Part shown: piece by piece, positions 48,630 through 58,659 of the stretch
Numbering within the stretch: the first letter of the stretch is position 1
Layout of the letters: every line of letters starts with the position of its first letter
NCBI GenBank assembly: GCA_027487555.1
Contig: JAIYDI010000018.1
Location: 310,001-374,000 of the forward strand
Direction of reading: 5' to 3'
DNA: 64,000 nt
Origin: Hyphomicrobiales bacterium
GTDB lineage: Bacteria > Pseudomonadota > Alphaproteobacteria > Rhizobiales > Devosiaceae
Made by a program: the position numbers and the translations under genes
Notes under the pieces: generated by a model
Seen by the model: the letters and a program-made list of their open reading frames with translations, nothing else
Database searches by the model: none
Told to the model about the DNA's origin: nothing

Positions 48630-49776
48630 GGCGCGCGAGTTCCTCCACGATACGGGCGCTTGCCCGGCCGTCACCATAGGGGTTGTGCCGCTCGGCCATG
48701 CCGCGATACGCGGCCGGATCGTCGAGCAGTCGGTTGGCATTAAGCAGGATCTTGTCGATATCAGTGCCGACGAGCCGCGCCGTTCCGGCCGCCACACCCT
48801 CGGGCCGCTCGGTATTGTCGCGCATCACCAGCACGGGCTTGCCGAGCGAGGGCGCCTCCTCCTGCACGCCGCCGGAATCGGTCAGCACCAGGTAGCTGCG
48901 CTTCTGCAGGTAGAGAAACGGCAGATAGTCCTGCGGGTCGATCAGGTGGATATTGGGCAGGTTGCCGAGCTCCTCCTGCACCACGTCACGGACGTTCGGG
49001 TTGGGGTGGACCGGGTAGACTACCTGTACGTCGCCGCGGGTCGCCAGCACCTTGAGCGCGGTGCAGATTCGGCCGATGCCACCGTCGAAATTCTCGCGGC
49101 GATGGCCCGTGACGAGGATCAGGCGCTTGTTTGGGTCGAGGAACGGGAAACGCGAAGCGAGTTCCCGCCCCAGCATCGCATCAGTATCGAGCCGGTTGGA
49201 GAAATGCAGCAGCGTGTCGATCACTGTGTTGCCGGTGACGAAGATCTGCTCGACCGGCTTGCCCTCGGCGACGAGATTGGCCCGGGCTTCAGCGGTAGGC
49301 GCGAAGTGCCAGGTGGCAATATCGCCCGCTATTCGGCGGTTCAATTCCTCGGGGAATGGCGAGTTGATGTCGTGGCTGCGCAGCCCTGCTTCGATATGGC
49401 CGACGGGAATGCGTTTGTAGAAGGCAGCGAGCGCCCCCGCCATTGCGGTGGTCGTGTCGCCCTGCACCAGGACGATGTCGGGCTTCGAGCGGTCGATTAC
49501 CTCACCGATGCCCGTCAGCACCCGAGACGTCACGTCGAACAGGGTCTGGCCTGGCTGCATGATGTCGAGGTCGTGGTGTACCGGCAGGCCGGTCAGCGCG
49601 ATCACCTGCCGCACCATCTCACGATGCTGGCCGGTAACGCAGATCTCGGTCTCGAAGCTCGGATGGGCGAGCGCCGCCTGTGCCACGGGGAAACACTTCA
49701 GGGCCTCCGGCCTGGTGCCGAAGACGATAAGCAGGCGATGCTTGCGATTAAGGCGCGGCGGGCGGAAGAAGTTCAT
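48622..49776 (-). CDS. wecB: UDP-N-acetylglucosamine 2-epimerase (non-hydrolysing)
   Basis: LIVFGTRPEALKCFPV...VQGDTTTAMAGALAAFYKRIPVGHIEAGLRS...TDSGGVQEEAPSLGKPVLVMRDNTERPEG. Confidence 0.95.
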   Translation of the reverse strand: MNFFRPPRLNRKHRLLIVFGTRPEALKCFPVAQAALAHPSFETEICVTGQHREMVRQVIALTGLPVHHDLDIMQPGQTLFDVTSRVLTGIGEVIDRSKPDIVLVQGDTTTAMAGALAAFYKRIPVGHIEAGLRSHDINSPFPEELNRRIAGDIATWHFAPTAEARANLVAEGKPVEQIFVTGNTVIDTLLHFSNRLDTDAMLGRELASRFPFLDPNKRLILVTGHRRENFDGGIGRICTALKVLATRGDVQVVYPVHPNPNVRDVVQEELGNLPNIHLIDPQDYLPFLYLQKRSYLVLTDSGGVQEEAPSLGKPVLVMRDNTERPEGVAAGTARLVGTDIDKILLNANRLLDDPAAYRGMAERHNPYGDGRASARIVEELARHV

Positions 49777-49984
49777 GTTCGTGTCCGTTGGATCAGCTTC
49801 GGGATGGCTGTTCCCAACGCTGATCCTAGCGGCGTTGTTTGCCACTTGGGATCGACGAATTAAGATATGATTAATGCTAATGAGGTGTTAAGCCCGATTT
49901 GGGCGCGTTTTTTGTAAGTTCTGCAAATGAAAAATCAGAAATATCATAGCTCTGTAGATTGATTGATAAAATTTGAATCGAAAA

Positions 49985-51286
49985 CTATAGATTGGCGATC
50001 TCTTGATTTCTGGTTTTTGGGGCTTTTTCGGATTTATTCGGGCGCTGTGACCCCAGCGTTACGAGAAGTACCACAAGCATCGGGACAACGAGGTTCTTGG
50101 TCGAGAAGGTGTTGTTCGAAAGCCCGATGATGATGATGGTCACGGTGCCGATCCACGCCGCGGTTGGCAGGCCCTTGAGCAGCCTGACAAAAAAGCGCAG
50201 CAGCAAGACCGCCCATACGATGGCAAGGATCGCGCCCATCTGGAAGGTCACGAACACCACGGAGCTCTCGATGAAGGGCAGGCCGATCTTCTTTTTGATG
50301 ATGTCGGCGATCACGCCGAGATCGGTGCCGAACAAGATCTGCTGCGGGCTGGTGAGGCTGAAGATGCGATAGACGTCGATGCGGGCAAAGGCGTTCGCGT
50401 CGACGACGCCACCCTGAAAGCGACTCAGGAGCCCACCGGCAGCGGCAAGCACAAGAAGGATGCTGCCAACAACGATGGCTGCAACCAGGGTTGTGATCTT
50501 CGCGAGGCGCGCGAGGCGAGGCGACAGGCGGCGCCATTCGGTGAACAGGATCAGTGCCAGCACTTCAATACTGCAGACCAGAAGAGCAAAGCGCGCGCCG
50601 GCGGCGGCCAAGCCGACGAACAGGGCAAGTATGGCGCAGGCCTTGATCCAGGTGGGCCAGGTGGTGAGCGGCACGAAGGCGATTGTGCCGGCACAGACGA
50701 TGCCGAGCGTCAGCGGGTGTTCGGTGAGGCCAATCGGGCGGAACGTCAGGTCGCCGATCGAATAGGGGAGGATCTGGGTCTTGAGTGTCACCTGCACCAA
50801 TGCGAGCAGCGCGCCAGCGACGTTGAGCGCCACGAGTGTGTTGCCGATGAAGATACGCGAGGCCGGATTGATGGTGAAGAGCAAGAGACCGGCTGCGGCC
50901 GCGATGGCGTAGGAGTCGATGAGATAGGCAGGTTGGCGACCCTGGCCCACAAGAGTCAGGTAGATGAACAGGACGACGCATAGCCCGATCATGCGGACGA
51001 GCGCACGGAACTTCGCGATCTCGTCACCGACCAGATAGATCGGCCTCATGAACAGCGCCACCACCAGCATCAGCGCTATGGCATAGGTGCCGAAGTGGAA
51101 CTTTTCGAGCAACCCACCGCCGCCCGGATCGCTGTAGTCAACGTAGCGGTTCATCACGTGGGAGGACACGTAGATCCGCAGCCCGATGGCGAAGAGCACG
51201 AGCATGACGAGCACCACGGCGATCGGGCCGTGGTTCGTCGCGGGCGCCGGTGCGACCTTGCGCGCTATCGGTCGTGTGTCGTCCAA
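49985..51286 (-). CDS. O-antigen polymerase/ligase-like multi-TM protein
   Basis: About 10 TM segments and position inside polysaccharide cluster. Confidence 0.75.
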   Translation of the reverse strand: MDDTRPIARKVAPAPATNHGPIAVVLVMLVLFAIGLRIYVSSHVMNRYVDYSDPGGGGLLEKFHFGTYAIALMLVVALFMRPIYLVGDEIAKFRALVRMIGLCVVLFIYLTLVGQGRQPAYLIDSYAIAAAAGLLLFTINPASRIFIGNTLVALNVAGALLALVQVTLKTQILPYSIGDLTFRPIGLTEHPLTLGIVCAGTIAFVPLTTWPTWIKACAILALFVGLAAAGARFALLVCSIEVLALILFTEWRRLSPRLARLAKITTLVAAIVVGSILLVLAAAGGLLSRFQGGVVDANAFARIDVYRIFSLTSPQQILFGTDLGVIADIIKKKIGLPFIESSVVFVTFQMGAILAIVWAVLLLRFFVRLLKGLPTAAWIGTVTIIIIGLSNNTFSTKNLVVPMLVVLLVTLGSQRPNKSEKAPKTRNQEIANL

Positions 51287-51416
51287 GTCCCAGGCCCTCC
51301 AGCGGTTGGATCATATCTCGAGGGCTTAACCAAGATTTCCCATTCCCGAAGCGGTTGCGTCCGCTTGGTATATAAACCGCTAACAACGTCCTGTTCGAGA
51401 ACGAGACATATTCGTC

Positions 51417-52931
51417 ATGGCCAGCATTTCAGAAGGCAACGTGTCCGGCGCCCGGATTTACGCCCGCCTCGGTCACGACCGAGCCGCCCGCCCTCAGCCG
51501 ACTGCTCCCGAGGCACCTGGTGCCGTCCAGGTCGAGACGATCACGCTCAATCGCATCGGCGATTTCCTCGAGCTCGACTTCGGACGCCTGTTTCTGTGGC
51601 TCAGGAAGGGCGTACTGGCCATGGCCACCGCAGGTCTGCTTGGCGCCGTTGCCGGCGGGGTGTTCGGCGTGATGGCGCCGCCCAAGTTCTCCGTGTCGAC
51701 CGATATCCTCATCGATCCGGTCAGCCTCAAGGTGGTAGGCGACGATCTCTACCAGCAAACCGGGCAGATCGATTCCGGTATCCTCGCCGCCCGCTCCAAG
51801 CTGCGCGTCCTCACATCCGGTAATGTCCTTGCACGGGTCGTGGATTCCCTGTCGCTCTCTGCTGACAAGGAATTCTACGATCCGACGCCGCGCTTCAGCA
51901 TTGGCGGGCTGCTGGGATTGTCCCGGCCGGACGCCGAGCCGAGCGACCCGCGCAACGCCGCCATCAGCGCGCTGGCAAAGAAGGTCGATGCAAAGGCGGA
52001 CGACACCAGCTTCGTTGCATCGTTGAAGGTCACGACACTCGACGGCGACAAATCGATGCGCATCGCCGACGCGGTGGTCGCGGCTTTCCGCGAGGAACTG
52101 GCGAAGGCCGAGGCCGATGGCGCGGCGCGCACGGCGCAATCCCTCAATGATCGGCTCGATGCGCTCAAGGTCGCGGCAACCGAGGCCGAGCAGAAGGTTG
52201 TCGACTATCGGGCGGCCAACGGCCTCGCGGCGTCCGCCTCGGGCGAACTCGTGAGCACGCAGACCATGTCGCAACTCGCAAGCCAGGTGGTCGATGCACA
52301 GTCGCGCCTGATCTCCGCGCAAAGCGCTTATGACGAGCTTGTCGCGGCAGGGCGCGACGCCGCAAGTAGCGATCCGACGGCCGCGACCAGCCTGAGTGCG
52401 GTGCGGGCCAGGGTGGCTGAGCTCAAGAGCCAGCTCGAAAGCCAGTCGCGCATCTATGGTCCGCGCCATCCCTCGATTACCAAGCTCGAGAGCGAGCTCG
52501 GCAATGCCGAGAGCGAATTGACGCAGGAGATTTCCCGGCTTGTCGGGGGCGCCAAGGCTGCCGTCGATGAGGCGCGCACGGCGCTTGCGGCCCTGGAGGC
52601 AAGGCAGGGCAGCCTGCAGTCGAGCGTGTTCAGCGACAATGCGCTGCAGGTAGGCCTGCGCGAACTCGAGCGCGACGCCGCCTCGAAGGTCACCATCTAC
52701 GAGGCGTTCCTGTCGCGCGCCCGCGAAGTCACCGAGCGGGAGCAGATTGATACGTCGAATGTGCGTGTCATCTCGACGCCTCTGCCGCCCACGGACCGCT
52801 CCTGGCCGCCGAGCACTCCCGTGCTGGTGGTGCTTGGGCTCGTCGGTGGCCTAGTCATCGGCGCTTTGCTCTCGATCGTGCTCGGCATTCGCCGCGACCT
52901 CAAGGCCGGACGCGACAGCGCTGCTGCATAG
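51417..52931 (+). CDS. Wzz/GumC-family chain-length determinant (no BY-kinase domain)
   Basis: N-terminal TM, ILIDPVSLKVVGDD, long coiled coil, SRIYGPRHPSITKLESEL, VISTPLPPTDRSWPPSTPVLVVLGLVGGLVIG. Confidence 0.88.
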   Translation: MASISEGNVSGARIYARLGHDRAARPQPTAPEAPGAVQVETITLNRIGDFLELDFGRLFLWLRKGVLAMATAGLLGAVAGGVFGVMAPPKFSVSTDILIDPVSLKVVGDDLYQQTGQIDSGILAARSKLRVLTSGNVLARVVDSLSLSADKEFYDPTPRFSIGGLLGLSRPDAEPSDPRNAAISALAKKVDAKADDTSFVASLKVTTLDGDKSMRIADAVVAAFREELAKAEADGAARTAQSLNDRLDALKVAATEAEQKVVDYRAANGLAASASGELVSTQTMSQLASQVVDAQSRLISAQSAYDELVAAGRDAASSDPTAATSLSAVRARVAELKSQLESQSRIYGPRHPSITKLESELGNAESELTQEISRLVGGAKAAVDEARTALAALEARQGSLQSSVFSDNALQVGLRELERDAASKVTIYEAFLSRAREVTEREQIDTSNVRVISTPLPPTDRSWPPSTPVLVVLGLVGGLVIGALLSIVLGIRRDLKAGRDSAAA

Positions 52932-52977
52932 ACGGCGTCGCCGCTCCACAGCGCCGTCCGCGACGCGGACGCGACAC

Positions 52978-54063
52978 TCAGGCGCCGAAGATTGCTTCCA
53001 GTTCCGCCGCCGAGCGATCCCAACTGAAGCGCTGGGCATTGGCGAGAGCAGCAGACGCGAGTTCACTCCGCAATTGCCCATCCGCGGCGAGACAGCCGAT
53101 GGTGCGCGCCATGTCGCCGATATCGAGCGGGTCGAAGAACAGTGCGCCATCGCCCGCGACTTCGCGCAGCACTGCGATGTCGGAGCAGGCAACAGGCACG
53201 CCATGTTTCTGCGCCTCGACGACCGGCAGGCAGAACCCTTCGGTAAGCGATGGCGCTATGTAGAAGGCGGCATGTGCGTACCAAGTGGCGAGTGTCGCGT
53301 CATCGACGCGTCCGGGCATATGGAAGCGCTTCAGCGCGGGGTGCGCAGCAAGCGCTGCCTTTACCGAGCCGTCATCCTTGCCGATCCAGACCGTATCGAT
53401 CCCCTGTTCGGACGCCTCCAGAGTGGCCAGGGCGGCGATCAGCCGGTCGAGATTCTTGGTGACGGCGGGTGTGGAGACGATCAGCGCATAGGGCATGGCG
53501 AGGGGACGCCCCTGCCTCGGTTCCGAGCGCAAAGTCGAAGCTTCGAGCACCGTCTTCGCCTTTGTCGCGGCCCACGGATAGTGCTCGACAAAAGCACTGC
53601 GGGTCGCTTCCGACACCGTGACGACCGTGTCCGATCGAGCGACCGAGAACGGGAACATCAGGTTCCAGCCGAGCCGGTAGTGCCAGTTGTGCAACCGAGG
53701 GTGCGTCACTCGATAAAGATCGTGCAGAACGAGGACACGCTTCCTGCCCCCAAAGCCCGGGCCGAACGGCCAGGGGGTGAACACGGCGTCTACCTGTGCG
53801 GCCCGCGCCGCGCGCCAGACCTGCCAGTTTTCAAGAACATACTGGACCTTCTCGCTGCCATGGGATCTGCCGTGAATGAACCGGACGCCATCGAGCGGCA
53901 GGTGCTCGGCGAGCCGCTCTCGCGGCCACGAGGTGAGGATGCTGTAGTCGTGCCGGCTGCGCTTCAGCAGCGCCTCGATTTGACGCAGGGCATAGACAGC
54001 GATCCCGGACAGCTGGTCGGGATTGCCGCCCAGGAAGTTGATCATCACACGGGCCATGCCCAA
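52978..54063 (-). CDS. GT4 family glycosyltransferase
   Basis: YALIVSTPAVTKNLDRLIAALATL...YIAPSLTEGFCLPVVEAQKHGVPVACSDIAVLREV. Confidence 0.9.
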   Translation of the reverse strand: MGMARVMINFLGGNPDQLSGIAVYALRQIEALLKRSRHDYSILTSWPRERLAEHLPLDGVRFIHGRSHGSEKVQYVLENWQVWRAARAAQVDAVFTPWPFGPGFGGRKRVLVLHDLYRVTHPRLHNWHYRLGWNLMFPFSVARSDTVVTVSEATRSAFVEHYPWAATKAKTVLEASTLRSEPRQGRPLAMPYALIVSTPAVTKNLDRLIAALATLEASEQGIDTVWIGKDDGSVKAALAAHPALKRFHMPGRVDDATLATWYAHAAFYIAPSLTEGFCLPVVEAQKHGVPVACSDIAVLREVAGDGALFFDPLDIGDMARTIGCLAADGQLRSELASAALANAQRFSWDRSAAELEAIFGA

Positions 54064-54066
54064 ACC

Positions 54067-54585
54067 TCAACGGGGTCGGCGGCCTGATGCAAAGAGCGGA
54101 ATGACATTGTCGAGCACGGCACGGGCGGGCGACGCGGGTGGAGATACTGCAAGTGCCCGGCGAGCGGCAACGGGCTGTGCCGATTGGCGATAGTCGCGCG
54201 AGCTGCTGCCAACGCGACGATCGACTTCCTCGGCCGCAAGCAGCAATTGCGTAGCGCCGATCGGCTTGCCGAGCACGAGGTCGACACCTCCGGCGCGCAA
54301 CTGGCTGTGGAAAGTCGGCTCGGCGCGCGTGAGCGCAACGACCAGGAAGTGCTGCGATATCAGTTTCGGATGGGTCCGCAACGACCAGGCGAATTCCGGG
54401 GCAGCGAAGCCGTGGCTGTCTGCGTCGAGTACGACGAGGTCAACCGGCGCGATACGCAGATATGTCCTGAAGGAGTCCGGGTCGGAAAACACCGCAACGC
54501 GGCAGCCTGCTTCTTCGAGACCTTTGCCCAGCAGAGCCGAGAGCGCTGGATTTTCAGCTAGGAAAGCAATGGCGAGAGGTCGCAT
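54067..54585 (-). CDS. Stand-alone receiver-like (REC) domain protein
   Basis: LAIAFLAENPALSALLGKGLEEAGCRVAVFSDPDSF...DLVVLDADSHG...VVALTRAEP...VLGKPI. Confidence 0.7.
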   Translation of the reverse strand: MRPLAIAFLAENPALSALLGKGLEEAGCRVAVFSDPDSFRTYLRIAPVDLVVLDADSHGFAAPEFAWSLRTHPKLISQHFLVVALTRAEPTFHSQLRAGGVDLVLGKPIGATQLLLAAEEVDRRVGSSSRDYRQSAQPVAARRALAVSPPASPARAVLDNVIPLFASGRRPR

Positions 54586-54791
54586 GGCGCATGCCCCGGC
54601 AGAGAGGTTCGTTAACAGGGCCTTAACACGCGCTGCGTCCAAGCTGGCAACGATCCTTTGCATATCCTTAATGGATTGAACGCATTTTAACCTTTCTTTA
54701 ATGGTTAACTAACTCCTAATTGGCGCATGGCAGGTTGCTGTGTCCCTTGATAACGATCTCGCACTGGCAGCAGAACGAGCGGTAGCGATTC

Positions 54792-56192
54792 ATGGTCGAA
54801 GAAAAGCTGGTCGTATCAAGCGGCAATGCGCTCTCCCTACGGTCTTCGCCGCGCCATTTCGGCCTCGCCTTGCTGTCCATAGCCGAAGGCTTGATTGCAG
54901 CGCTGCCAGTTCTGGTGGTGCTGCATCTCGCAACGCCCGATGCAGGGAGCGTGAGTTCGGCCGACCTCATCTCAGTGGCTGCCCTCGGCGTCGTACAGAT
55001 GCTGTTCACGCTGAGTGGTTTTGATCGCGATCTATGGGGCAGGGCACGACTGCTTCGCCGTTTGGTGCATGGCTTCGTCACTTGGACGATGGCTTTTGCT
55101 CTGGTCCGCCTCGTCTCAGTCGCGCTGTTTGGTGCTGCTTTCACCAGCCCTGAGTTGCTGTTGTGCTTCATCGCCGGCGGTGGTGCCATTCTCACCTTCC
55201 GCCTGCTTGAATTCACCTCCTTCGGCCATGTGCTGTTCGACAGGGCGCGGCCCCGTGCCGTGCTCATCGGCGCGCAGCGCTCCCTTGATGCCTTGTCGCC
55301 GCGCTGGGCCGGGCCATTGGGCTCGACGATCATCGACCGCCTGCCTATCGAGGACTTCGGGCGACTGCTCGGCGACGAAAGCCGCAACACACTGAGCGCG
55401 CAGATGTCCGCCTGGCTTGGCGATGGCGTCGACGAAATCGTGCTCGTCGGCGACATGAGCGCCGTCCCAAGCCTCGAGGGGGTGATCGGGTCGCTGGCGT
55501 CCTATTCGGTCGGCGTGAGTTGGATAACGCAGTACCCTGAAAATACTGGCCTTCATGTGCCCATGCGCGAGGTGCGGTTCCTGTCGCGTCCCGTGGATGG
55601 CGTCGGACTGTTCTTGAAGCGGGCGCTTGATCTGGTTGGTGCGGGCATCGGCATTCTCCTGCTTTCGCCCGTGCTGATCGGCGCCGCGATCGCCATACGG
55701 TCCGACTCTCCGGGGCCGATCCTGTTCCGGCAGGAGCGTCGCGGTCTCAATGGCGCGAGCTTCACGATCTTGAAGTTCCGCTCGATGTCGGTCACCGAAA
55801 GCGGGCACGACATGGTGCAGGCGCGTCGCGGTGATCCGCGTGTCACCCGCGTCGGCCGTATTCTTCGTGCCACTTCGATCGATGAACTGCCGCAACTGTT
55901 CAATGTCCTGTTTGGGGACATGAGCCTTGTCGGGCCGCGCCCCCACGCCATTCGTCACGACGACGAACTCGCTCTCGCACTGCCGCGCTATGCCGAGCGG
56001 CGGCGGGTGAAGCCCGGCATCACCGGCTGGGCGCAGGTGCATGGCTGGCGGGGTGAGACGACCACGCTGGCGCAGATGTCCGGCCGAACGGCGATGGACC
56101 TGATCTATGTCGAGAACTGGTCGATCTTCCTTGATGTCTGGATATTGATCCTGACCGTCATTTCCCCCAAGTCCCGGCAAAACGCCCACTAG
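54792..56192 (+). CDS. Polyprenyl-phosphate sugar transferase initiating polysaccharide synthesis (WcaJ/ExoY-like)
   Basis: LFLKRALDLVGAGIGILLLSPVLI...FRQERRGLNGASFTILKFRSM...FNVLFGDMSLVGPRPH...RVKPGITGWAQVHGWRGET. Confidence 0.95.
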   Translation: MVEEKLVVSSGNALSLRSSPRHFGLALLSIAEGLIAALPVLVVLHLATPDAGSVSSADLISVAALGVVQMLFTLSGFDRDLWGRARLLRRLVHGFVTWTMAFALVRLVSVALFGAAFTSPELLLCFIAGGGAILTFRLLEFTSFGHVLFDRARPRAVLIGAQRSLDALSPRWAGPLGSTIIDRLPIEDFGRLLGDESRNTLSAQMSAWLGDGVDEIVLVGDMSAVPSLEGVIGSLASYSVGVSWITQYPENTGLHVPMREVRFLSRPVDGVGLFLKRALDLVGAGIGILLLSPVLIGAAIAIRSDSPGPILFRQERRGLNGASFTILKFRSMSVTESGHDMVQARRGDPRVTRVGRILRATSIDELPQLFNVLFGDMSLVGPRPHAIRHDDELALALPRYAERRRVKPGITGWAQVHGWRGETTTLAQMSGRTAMDLIYVENWSIFLDVWILILTVISPKSRQNAH

Positions 56193-56208
56193 AACCCGGC
56201 GGCCTGGT

Positions 56209-56553
56209 TTGCGCCATCCTCTGTTGCTTGTCGCCTTCCGTATCGCAGCCTGGTCGCTGCTGGTTGCCATAGCCTTCGTGACGCTTGCGCCTGTCGAAGT
56301 GCGCCCGCAGAGCGGTGCCTCGGCCAATCTCGAGCGCTTTGTGGCGCTGCTGGCGCTGGGGCTTGCCTTCGCGTTGGCCTATCCGCGACGTATTGCGGAG
56401 GCGGCGCTGCTCGTGGTCGCGGCTGCGGTCTCCTTCGAACTCCTCCAGGCGCTTGACCCGAGCCGGCATGCGCGGCTAGGCGACGTGGCAGTGAAAGTTG
56501 TTGGCGGACTGACAGGCCGCCATTGCTCCATGAATTTATTGAGTAAATCGTAG
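56209..56553 (+). CDS. VanZ-like small membrane protein
   Basis: VTLAPVEVRPQSGASANLERFVALLALGLAFALAYPRR...FELLQALDPSRHARLGDVAVKVVGG. Confidence 0.7.
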   Translation: MRHPLLLVAFRIAAWSLLVAIAFVTLAPVEVRPQSGASANLERFVALLALGLAFALAYPRRIAEAALLVVAAAVSFELLQALDPSRHARLGDVAVKVVGGLTGRHCSMNLLSKS

Positions 56554-56779
56554 ACTCTGATGGTCTACCCCCTATAGGATCCCCAATAACCTAATGCGCT
56601 TGAAACCCGATGGTCATATTGCCAGTAGCTGGGTGCTTCGCTTTTTTCCGGGCGCCTCGGCTTCACCATCCATGAGCTCAAGGGCAGCCAGAGTGGCCTT
56701 GTTTGACGCACGGGCAGGTTGTCCGTGTTTTTCCTACCGAACAACCAGCTAGCATATTCTTACGTTAAAAATCTGACAA

Positions 56780-58096
56780 CTATTGACAAACTATAAACGC
56801 GCTAATTTCCCTGCCCACCTCAGCGACCTTTGTTATATCGACACCCTCAGACAATACGTTGGTAGAAAACGTCACATGATTAGCATCCAGAAAAGTCGAC
56901 ACGACTGTAGATTTGATTGCGAAATTAATGTTCTGCGGGAAGTTGCCAGTGCCTATGAGGGATGCGAGCTCGTCCATTTTCATGTTGACAATCCCAATTA
57001 CGTTTCCCATGTAATCCAAAAGTGGACCGCCACTGTTTCCTGATTGTATAGGAGCGGTAATTTGATAATATCTAGTATCATCTCCAAGCCCACTGAGGGC
57101 GCTGATGTTGCCAGACACAATATTTCCACTTGAACTGAGAATTCCCGCAAAGGGAAATCCAAAAACCGCGACCTGTTCGCCCGCGCTAGGCTGGGGTGTA
57201 ACTCGAAAGTGGGCGGCGACTTCCGCCGAATGACCGTCCAGTCGGAGAAGCGCGAGGTCGTTAGCGGCGTCCGTCGCTACTACCTCTGCTGAGGTTTTTG
57301 TGCCGTCTGGTAAGCGGACCGCGAACTGCGTGCAATCGCGCACCACATGGTTGTTAGTAAGTGCTATCGCACCGCCCACCAGCACGCCGGTTCCTGAAAA
57401 GATACTTGGCCCACTGTCACCAACCTTTGGGGTGCTGGGAGAAATCGCTTCCGAGGGCTTCGCCGGCTCTGGGGGGCGTGAAGCAACGGGAGCGCTAGGA
57501 GCTACTGGTTGCGGCACTGGGACATTGTTCGGCAGTGGCGCCGATCCAGCATGCCTGCCAACACAATCGGCGAGGCTCATAAGTAGGCGAGACGTTCCGC
57601 TGAGGTCCATTGGCACTGAAAACGAGTTGCCCACAATTTGCATTGTACGGCCACTTCGGAACGCCCGTATCATGCGATCATCATTAGGCAGAGAAATGAG
57701 GATTGCAGGCGCGCCGACAAGCGCCATTCCTTTGAACTGTCCGAATGACGAACCATCTATGCTGATGCTAAAGTCATATTCGTCGCCGTTTTTTACATCC
57801 CAATTAGGTCCACCGATAGCAATCGCCCATGAGTAATTCGGGTAAACCGCGACGCTAAGGTTAATACCACTTAAAAAGAGAACCGTTCCGGAGCAATGCG
57901 TGAAATTTCCGCTCTCATCGTCGGTATAGGCGGCGATAAACCAATTACCCTGAGTAAAGCCATTTAACTGTGCAGCATTACCGGGGAGGGCTGCACAAAT
58001 CAACGAAATGCCGAAAGCAACAAGTACTCGGCTTGGCCGACAAAGACCATTATGATGCGAGGCTTTAGAATTAACGAAACCCGTCCGAGTGGTCAA
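56780..58096 (-). CDS. Exported trypsin-like (S1/DegP-type) serine protease with novel N-terminal domain
   Basis: FSGTGVLVGGAIALTNNHVVRDC (His), ATDAANDLALLRLDG (Asp), TAPIQSGNSGGPLLDYMGNVIG (Ser); signal peptide. Confidence 0.88.
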   Translation of the reverse strand: MTTRTGFVNSKASHHNGLCRPSRVLVAFGISLICAALPGNAAQLNGFTQGNWFIAAYTDDESGNFTHCSGTVLFLSGINLSVAVYPNYSWAIAIGGPNWDVKNGDEYDFSISIDGSSFGQFKGMALVGAPAILISLPNDDRMIRAFRSGRTMQIVGNSFSVPMDLSGTSRLLMSLADCVGRHAGSAPLPNNVPVPQPVAPSAPVASRPPEPAKPSEAISPSTPKVGDSGPSIFSGTGVLVGGAIALTNNHVVRDCTQFAVRLPDGTKTSAEVVATDAANDLALLRLDGHSAEVAAHFRVTPQPSAGEQVAVFGFPFAGILSSSGNIVSGNISALSGLGDDTRYYQITAPIQSGNSGGPLLDYMGNVIGIVNMKMDELASLIGTGNFPQNINFAIKSTVVSTFLDANHVTFSTNVLSEGVDITKVAEVGREISAFIVCQ

Positions 58097-58125
58097 TTTC
58101 TGCCCCTATGCTACCATGAGGTTCA

Positions 58126-58659
58126 CTATCTTCTTCGATAAACGCACGCTGAAAGCTCATGAACTAATGCAGATGCGCCGGTTATATCGAAACGTGCACT
58201 CAGATCAAGTCCTACGAAAGAAAGAAGCGAGCCCGACACAAACCTTTCGCGTAACAACTGCATTTTATCAAAATAGAATAGGACGCTATTTTCGTTGAAA
58301 GCTATTGGCTGTGCCTTTGTAGCGGTAAAATTGTCAACCGAAACTCTTGCATCATAGACTTGACCAGTTGTTAGCTGCCAGTTCGGATTTGAAACGGTTA
58401 TCCCAATCTGGCGATCTTTCTGCATTATTGCTCCAAAGCGAACCTTATGCGTGTATTCTTTGGTTCCACCGCAATAGCTTAGTGCCCCTGAGGCATCTCT
58501 ATAATCGACTACATTCCATTCGTGCGTCATTTCAGCTGCGTACGAAATGGTCCCATTTAGGGAGAAGCCCAGCAGCGCAACCAAAGCGGCAACGGCCAAA
58601 GATAGACTGGCCTTCTCTAACGATAAACACACGCAGGCTCTCCCGCTGTCACCGTGCAA
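58126..58659 (-). CDS. Secreted protein consisting of the same domain as the N-terminus of the adjacent protease
   Basis: WNVVDYRDASGALSYCGGTKEY...IGITVSNPNWQLTTGQVYDARVSVDNFTATKAQPIAF...FVSGSLLSFVGLDLSARFDITGASALVHELSACVYRR. Confidence 0.75.
   Translation of the reverse strand: MHGDSGRACVCLSLEKASLSLAVAALVALLGFSLNGTISYAAEMTHEWNVVDYRDASGALSYCGGTKEYTHKVRFGAIMQKDRQIGITVSNPNWQLTTGQVYDARVSVDNFTATKAQPIAFNENSVLFYFDKMQLLRERFVSGSLLSFVGLDLSARFDITGASALVHELSACVYRRR

Noticed and set aside
49885-49920. Hairpin agcccgatttgggc followed by T-run as a terminator
   Set aside because: The T-run is on the plus strand, where no upstream gene exists; flanking genes are both on the minus strand and the stem is only 4 bp.
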